19,164 nt of DNA from an uncultured Campylobacter sp. (lineage in GTDB: Bacteria; Campylobacterota; Campylobacteria; Campylobacterales; Campylobacteraceae). The notes beneath the pieces are model-generated. The model worked only from the letters and a program-made list of their open reading frames with translations. It did not search any database and was not told the origin of the DNA. This document shows, piece by piece, positions 15,233 to 19,164 of this stretch (positions within the stretch are counted from its first letter, which is position 1; each line of letters starts with the position of its first letter). The DNA lies in the NCBI GenBank assembly GCA_900539255.1, contig UQBJ01000033.1, positions 1 to 19,164 of the forward strand, read 5' to 3'. The position numbers and the translations under genes are program-made.

Positions 15233-15530
15233 CGCTTTGCGTGGCAAGCCACTAAAATTTAAACAAACCTTAATTTTTTAATACTGACCAAATTTTTATC
15301 ATACCGATAAATTTTGTCATACTGAGCGCAGCGAAGTATCCACAAATTCAAAGCGTGCCTTAAATTTCTTTGGATTTTTCGCTAACGCTCAAAAAGACAA
15401 AGGATTACGCCTTGCAACCCGTTGGGTCGCTACGCTCAAAATGACAAAGTTTCGCCGTCATTGCGAGTGAGCCACAAAGCAAGCGTGGCAAGCCATAGGA
15501 ATTAAATTTGCTTGTATGGATGCCACGCTG
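15233..15530. repeat. Cluster of dispersed palindromic repeats (copy 2, inverted)
   Basis: From left to right it holds a partial A module at 15233-15253 (GCTTTGCGTGGCAAGCC), module C at 15314-15342 (29 bases identical to the reverse complement of 1381-1409), module B-like 15370-15400, a related unit near 15423-15450 (CGCTACGCTCAAAATGACAA), and module A at about 15453-15529. Module A contains CGTCATTGCGAG and the palindrome 15482-15497 with 15515-15529. The order and orientation are the reverse of the cluster at 1216-1410. Confidence 0.8.
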
Positions 15531-15582
15531 ATAAATCAGCCTAGATGACAGCACAACGGCGAATTTTAGTGTGAAAGCGGCA

Positions 15583-15609
15583 CGCAAAAGCTAAATTTAG
15601 GCTTTTGCG
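15583..15609 (-). terminator. Hairpin spanning the end of yedE
   Basis: CGCAAAAGC (15583-15591) pairs exactly with GCTTTTGCG (15601-15609), with the self-complementary TAAATTTA between them. The stem contains the last codons and the stop of yedE. A U tract is absent. Confidence 0.45.
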
Positions 15610-16655
15610 CGATTTAAAACGCCCACATACACCGCAAAAACAAAGCCCAGCCCCACAGCCCACGGCGCATAAGGCGTTATGCCTGCTGGCGAGCTTGCGA
15701 GCAAGAAATTGTGCGCAAACCCCGCTCCTGCCATCATACCGATGACAAAAATGCCCGAGTGCAAGTTGCCTGTGCCCATTTGCACGAGATGCTTGCCCGG
15801 GCAGCCTTCACTGAGCGAAAAGCACAGCCCCGCAAGCACCATACCTAAGAAATTCCACACAAAGTCGTTGTGTGCTATGGGTTGGGCTTCAAAGCCAAAT
15901 TTATATTGCCCGAGTGCTAAATTTGCGATGCTTGCAAAGGCTATGATAGCCACTACGCCCCAAAACATAGAAAAATCGCCCTTGTAAGCTCTGGCAAAAG
16001 CACCCACAGAGCAGAATTTACTCTTTTGCATAAACACGCCAACTACCAAGCCACCGATGAGTGAGATGAAAAGTGCTGCGTGCTGTGCCGCTGGTCCTTT
16101 GACGGAGCTAAAAAGTGCGCCGTTTTCGCCGATTTTAAGCCCAAAAACAAGGGCTAAAAGCAACAAAACGCTGAAAATCACGGGCAAAAAGCCTATATTT
16201 TTGGAGACACTCACGCTTTCATCGACTTTGTAGCCATTCTTTTTAAAGAAAAGCCCTATGCCAACGCCAGCAGCCAAGCCTAAAAAGCCAGCAATCGCCG
16301 TCATATCGCCACCGCCAAGCCTTAAAAACGCTCGCCACGGGCAGCCCAAAAACACCAGCGCGCCTATCATCGCAAAAACGCCCAAGAAAAAGCTCGAAAA
16401 TGTCGCTGTGGAGTTCTTTGGGGCGAATTCTTTCGTCCAAAAAAGGCTCGCTAAAAAGCCGCCTAGCACAAGCCCGATGAGTTCTGGGCGCAGGTATTGC
16501 AGTGTTTGGACGCTGTGAAAGCCCAACGCTCCGCTCGTGTCGCGCAGAAAGCAAGCGGCGCAAATGCCCATATTAGCAGGATTTCCCGCATACACCAAAA
16601 AAGCCGCAACTATGCCCAGCACGGCACCTGAGATGATAAAATATCGAGTAGTCAT
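15597..16655 (-). CDS. yedE: YedE-family selenium/sulfur-compound transporter
   Basis: The 352-aa inner-membrane protein has about nine to ten helices and two internal YeeE/YedE (DUF395) repeats. Conserved Cys motifs are at NMGICAACFLRD (C32, C35), LGCPWRAFLRLGGGD (C105), KSKFCSVGAFARA (C215) and SEGCPGKHLVQMGTGN (C285). The second and fourth are the hallmarks of the YedE subgroup linked to selenium metabolism, while YeeE proteins import thiosulfate. In genomes with this subgroup a TusA-like partner and selD usually lie close by; neither is in this window, so the substrate is less certain. AAAGGA precedes the ATG, and TATACT at 16702-16707 is the likely -10. Confidence 0.85.
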   Translation of the reverse strand: MTTRYFIISGAVLGIVAAFLVYAGNPANMGICAACFLRDTSGALGFHSVQTLQYLRPELIGLVLGGFLASLFWTKEFAPKNSTATFSSFFLGVFAMIGALVFLGCPWRAFLRLGGGDMTAIAGFLGLAAGVGIGLFFKKNGYKVDESVSVSKNIGFLPVIFSVLLLLALVFGLKIGENGALFSSVKGPAAQHAALFISLIGGLVVGVFMQKSKFCSVGAFARAYKGDFSMFWGVVAIIAFASIANLALGQYKFGFEAQPIAHNDFVWNFLGMVLAGLCFSLSEGCPGKHLVQMGTGNLHSGIFVIGMMAGAGFAHNFLLASSPAGITPYAPWAVGLGFVFAVYVGVLNRAKA

Positions 16656-16701
16656 TGAAAGTCCTTTGTTTAGTGTAAATCAACCTGATTTTTCGCCAAA
16701 A

Positions 16702-16707
16702 AGTATA
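16702..16707 (-). promoter_or_regulatory. -10 element of yedE
   Basis: The - strand reads TATACT 47 bases before the yedE start. The leader between them carries AAAGGA near the ATG. Confidence 0.4.
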
Positions 16708-16736
16708 GCCGAAATTTGCTAAATTTAAACTTAAAA

Positions 16737-16745
16737 TGTTAAAAT
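16737..16745 (+). promoter_or_regulatory. Extended -10 of the exported-protein gene
   Basis: TGTTAAAAT lies about 50 bases before the ATG at 16795; a second TAAAAT is at 16732-16737. Confidence 0.4.
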
Positions 16746-16794
16746 TTGTTAATTTTTCAGCCAAAAATGCAAAGAATTTAAAGAAAGAACCAAA

Positions 16795-17331
16795 ATGAAA
16801 ATTGTGATTTTTGTGATGATGGCTTTCGCTCAAAGTGCGCTTTGTGCCGAGCTTTTGACGCCAAATCATCTTTTTTACACGAGCGAGCAAAGTGATGAAT
16901 TTGCCTTTGAAAGTAGCGATAAAAACGGCATTTTGCAAAATCCACCCCAAAACAAAGCGCGCATTTATGGTGTGAGAAACAAGGACTACCTAGGCGAAAA
17001 GGCTGTTTATAAGGTGTTTTATCAGTATGAACCTAAAATAGAACCAAATATCAAGGGAGAAAACGAGCCTATCATTGAGCTAAATGCCTATGAAAATAAT
17101 GTCTTTGGCACATTTGCAAACGCAAGCAAGTTTTACAAGGACTTTGACGCTGGCAAGCCCTTGCTGCTCTTTACTCAAACGGAAACGCAAGCGTATATCA
17201 TCTTTACGCCACGCCCCAAGCGCATTTATTGCGTGCAAAGCTCTGTCATTTTGGGCTTACACAAGGCAAGGGCAAATTTAAAGCTCATCGACAAGGCAAG
17301 TTGCGAGCGAATTTATAAAGAAATAGATTAA
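16795..17331 (+). CDS. Hypothetical exported (periplasmic) protein, 178 aa
   Basis: Residues 1-18 form a signal peptide (MKIVIFVMMAFAQSALCA) with probable cleavage after LCA. The Cys at 17 does not sit in a proper lipobox, so a soluble periplasmic product is more likely than a lipoprotein. The mature part, about 160 residues, has many Tyr/Phe and two further Cys (IYCVQSS and KASCERIY) that could pair. I do not recognise the family. It is a single gene between divergent yedE and convergent glnA, and AAAGAAAG upstream of ATG 16795 is a weak ribosome binding site. Codon use resembles the neighbouring genes. Confidence 0.8.
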   Translation: MKIVIFVMMAFAQSALCAELLTPNHLFYTSEQSDEFAFESSDKNGILQNPPQNKARIYGVRNKDYLGEKAVYKVFYQYEPKIEPNIKGENEPIIELNAYENNVFGTFANASKFYKDFDAGKPLLLFTQTETQAYIIFTPRPKRIYCVQSSVILGLHKARANLKLIDKASCERIYKEID

Positions 17332-17433
17332 AAAAGCGTGAATTTAAGGCTTGCGGCGAAAGTGGCTTTTGTTTCAACTCGCCATTACAAGCGGTTTTAG
17401 CAACAAACGCAAATTTTGCAAGCCCTAAAATTC

Positions 17434-17466
17434 AGCCTTGCCTTGAAAAATTCAAGGCAAAAGGCT
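17434..17466 (-). terminator. Terminator of glnA
   Basis: TTGCCTTGAA (17438-17447) pairs exactly with TTCAAGGCAA (17451-17460) around AAA. The stem is extended by AGCC (17434-17437) with GGCT (17463-17466) after a two-base bulge. It begins a few bases after the glnA stop and could also serve the convergent gene ending at 17331. Confidence 0.65.
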
Positions 17467-17468
17467 TG

Positions 17469-18899
17469 CTAGCACGAGTAGCAGGTTTTAAACTCATACG
17501 CCGTTGGGCGGGCTTCGACAGGCCACACCTGAGTTTCAAATTTAAGGTGCTGATAATCATCGATGAAAATGTCGCTCATCACGGGCTTTAAATAAGCGTT
17601 GTGGCGTATCAGCGCTTCAAGGCTGCCCCGCAAGGTGTGCGGCAGCTGCTCGATACCCTTTTCGCGTATCTCATCAAGGGTTAGCTCGAAAAGGTTCTCG
17701 TCCATCGGTCCCACAGGCTTTGTCTTGTTTTTGATGCCGTCAAGTCCCGCTAAAAGCAGGCTTACAAAGGCTAGATATGGGTTTGAAGTGCTGTCTGGAA
17801 AGCGCATTTCGATACGAGTTGAATTCTTGCCCCCGCCATAAGGCACGCGGCAGCTTGCACTGCGGTTTTGGCACGAGTATGTAAGGATTGAGGGCGCTTC
17901 AAAGCCCGGTATCAGCCTTTTATAAGAATTTGAGCTAGGATTAGTAAAGGCAGCCACGCTTCTAGCGTGTCCTAAAATCCCGCCTATATAGTGAATCGCC
18001 GTTTGACTGAGCTTTCCGTAGCCGTCCTTGTCGTAAAACAAGTTTTCTCCGCCTTTCCACAAACTCATATGCACGTGCATTCCGTTGCCATTGTCGCCGT
18101 AAAGCGGTTTTGGCATAAAAGTCGCTGTTTTTCCATTTAAATGCGCTACCATTTTGACGACATACTTGTAAATTTGGACATTGTCAGCCGCTTCGACAAG
18201 TGTGCCGAATTTCACGCCGATTTCGCCTTGCCCTTGGGCGACTTCGTGGTGATGCACAAAGGTTTCAAGCCCCACTTTTTCAAGGGTTTGCACCATTTCA
18301 GCGCGCAAATCCACCATACTATCGACAGGCTGGACAGGGAAGTAGCCGCCCTTTGTGCGCGGGCGGTGTCCTGTGTTGTAGCCATCGACAAAGTCTTTGT
18401 CATCATTCCACTCGCCTTCTTCGCTGTCTATTTCATACTTTGCGCAGTGTATGTTATCGACAATCTTCACGCTGTCAAAGACGAAAAACTCATTTTCTGG
18501 TCCAAAGTATGCTGTGTCGGCTATGCCACTGTTTTTTAAATGCTCCATAGCCTTTTTAGCGATACTTCTAGGGCATTTTTCATACATTTGTCCCTTGTAA
18601 ATGTCATAGACATCGCAAAACACCACTATGGTAGAGTCCGCTGTAAAGGGGTCTAAAAACGCACTTTGCGCATCTGGCTTTAAAATCATATCGGATTTTT
18701 CGATACTTTGCCACCCACGAATCGAGCTAGCATCGAACGGCACGCCATTTTCAAAATGCTCCTTGCCGATAACGCTTGCGTTGTAGGTGATATGATGCCA
18801 AGTGCCTATCATATCCGTGAAACGAAAGTCGATAAAAACGACTTCATTAGCCTTGCAATAGTCGAAAAATTCATCGACACTATTTACAAATTTTCCCAT
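17469..18899 (-). CDS. glnA: Glutamine synthetase, type I
   Basis: GlnA makes glutamine from glutamate, ammonia and ATP as a cytoplasmic dodecamer. The 476-aa length is standard for GSI. Visible motifs are FDASSIRGW (54-62), the metal ligands in GPENEFF (E135, E137) and HHEVAQGQGEIG (E219, E226), the ATP/glutamate region GNGMHVHMSL (H275, H277), NPSSNSYKRLIPGFEAP (320-336) and RIEMRFPD (E364, R366). The adenylylation loop reads NLFELTLDE, with Phe404 where Escherichia coli has Tyr397, so control by adenylylation should be absent. H. pylori GlnA is known to share this change. AAAGGAG precedes the ATG, and TGCTACAAT at 18931-18939 is the likely promoter. Confidence 0.97.
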   Translation of the reverse strand: MGKFVNSVDEFFDYCKANEVVFIDFRFTDMIGTWHHITYNASVIGKEHFENGVPFDASSIRGWQSIEKSDMILKPDAQSAFLDPFTADSTIVVFCDVYDIYKGQMYEKCPRSIAKKAMEHLKNSGIADTAYFGPENEFFVFDSVKIVDNIHCAKYEIDSEEGEWNDDKDFVDGYNTGHRPRTKGGYFPVQPVDSMVDLRAEMVQTLEKVGLETFVHHHEVAQGQGEIGVKFGTLVEAADNVQIYKYVVKMVAHLNGKTATFMPKPLYGDNGNGMHVHMSLWKGGENLFYDKDGYGKLSQTAIHYIGGILGHARSVAAFTNPSSNSYKRLIPGFEAPSILTYSCQNRSASCRVPYGGGKNSTRIEMRFPDSTSNPYLAFVSLLLAGLDGIKNKTKPVGPMDENLFELTLDEIREKGIEQLPHTLRGSLEALIRHNAYLKPVMSDIFIDDYQHLKFETQVWPVEARPTAYEFKTCYSC

Positions 18900-18930
18900 T
18901 TTTTGCTCCTTTAAAGATTTAAGTTTTGAA

Positions 18931-18939
18931 ATTGTAGCA
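18931..18939 (-). promoter_or_regulatory. Extended -10 of glnA
   Basis: The - strand reads TGCTACAAT about 32 bases before the glnA start. It is a sigma-70 type site; no sigma-54 GG-N10-GC motif is seen upstream. Confidence 0.5.
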
Positions 18940-19039
18940 TAAAATTATTTAATTAAGCTTAAATTAAAAAATTTTTTTGTAGAAATTTTAAATTTTTCTA
19001 TCGATATATAAATTTTATTCATCTCCTTGTTTGTTTTTT

Positions 19040-19105
19040 ATCTTTTTACTTAAATTTTTTCATCTCTTTACTCAAATTTTCCGCTCTTTCGCCTAAATTT
19101 CCAAG
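19040..19105 (+). repeat. Three degenerate 22-bp tandem units
   Basis: Units at 19040-19061, 19062-19083 and 19084-19105 follow the pattern ATCTYTTTACTYAAATTTTC with increasing divergence. They lie in the AT-rich sequence upstream of glnA. The right edge of the window (19143-19158, GCCACGCAAGTGGCG) resembles another piece of the dispersed repeat module A. Confidence 0.35.
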
Positions 19106-19164
19106 CCCCGCGTTAAATTTTACTTTGATTTTTAAATTTGTTTGCCACGCAAGTGGCGAAAAAT

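Noticed and set aside
15240..15530. CRISPR-like array
   Set aside because: The repeats differ in length, spacing and orientation and form palindromes; there is no regular repeat-spacer pattern and no cas gene.
15405..15587. A 60-codon open frame on the - strand
   Set aside because: It consists of repeat-derived sequence (CHFERSD-type peptide) and is not a gene.

Overview
The window comes from a Campylobacterota bacterium, most probably a Campylobacter. The gene order CheX-like – fliN – fliO facing Ppx/GppA – cosR is the arrangement I recall from Campylobacter jejuni. The orphan response regulator CosR/HsrA with no phospho-acceptor Asp, the glutamine synthetase with Phe at the adenylylation site, the AT-rich extended -10 promoters (TGnTAAAAT) and a poly-G contingency tract all fit that group. 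I cannot name the species.

Layout. 1-1240: a small cysteine-rich lipoprotein cut by the window edge, an unknown 224-aa protein and a tiny truncated signal-peptide ORF that runs into a dispersed repeat. 1216-1410: a cluster of palindromic dispersed repeats. 1539-5699: a + strand gene run with a Csd3-like M23 peptidoglycan peptidase, hemB, rsmH and an FtsL-like bitopic protein with a very long cytoplasmic tail. 5691-6188 (-) and 6315-7286 (+): a small membrane protein and a GT90/CAP10 glycosyltransferase, divergent from a 31-bp near-perfect palindrome carrying a promoter on each strand. 7466-9970 (-): a TonB-dependent receptor with a G9 tract just after the signal peptide. 10088-10900 (-): a YihY/BrkB membrane protein, divergent from cosR and a Ppx/GppA phosphatase (11075-13242, +), which meet tail to tail a fliO-fliN-CheX-like operon on the - strand (13245-14898). 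14899-15596: about 700 bp without genes, holding a possible structured RNA and an inverted counterpart of the first repeat cluster. 15597-16655 (-): YedE selenium/sulfur transporter-like protein. 16795-17331 (+): an unknown exported protein. 17469-18899 (-): glnA. The rest is AT-rich upstream sequence.

How the genes work together. Most of the window is chromosomal core: cell-wall shaping and division, haem synthesis, rRNA methylation, nitrogen assimilation, flagellar export and switch, redox-responsive regulation. The variable surface functions are the phase-variable receptor and the LOS/glycan-type glycosyltransferase. I found no CRISPR array, tRNA, rRNA, insertion sequence or prophage, and no clear new multi-gene system. 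The most unusual signals are at DNA level: the G9 switch, the strongly over-represented word AAATTCAGC, the symmetric divergent promoter and the inverted repeat clusters that bracket about 14 kb.
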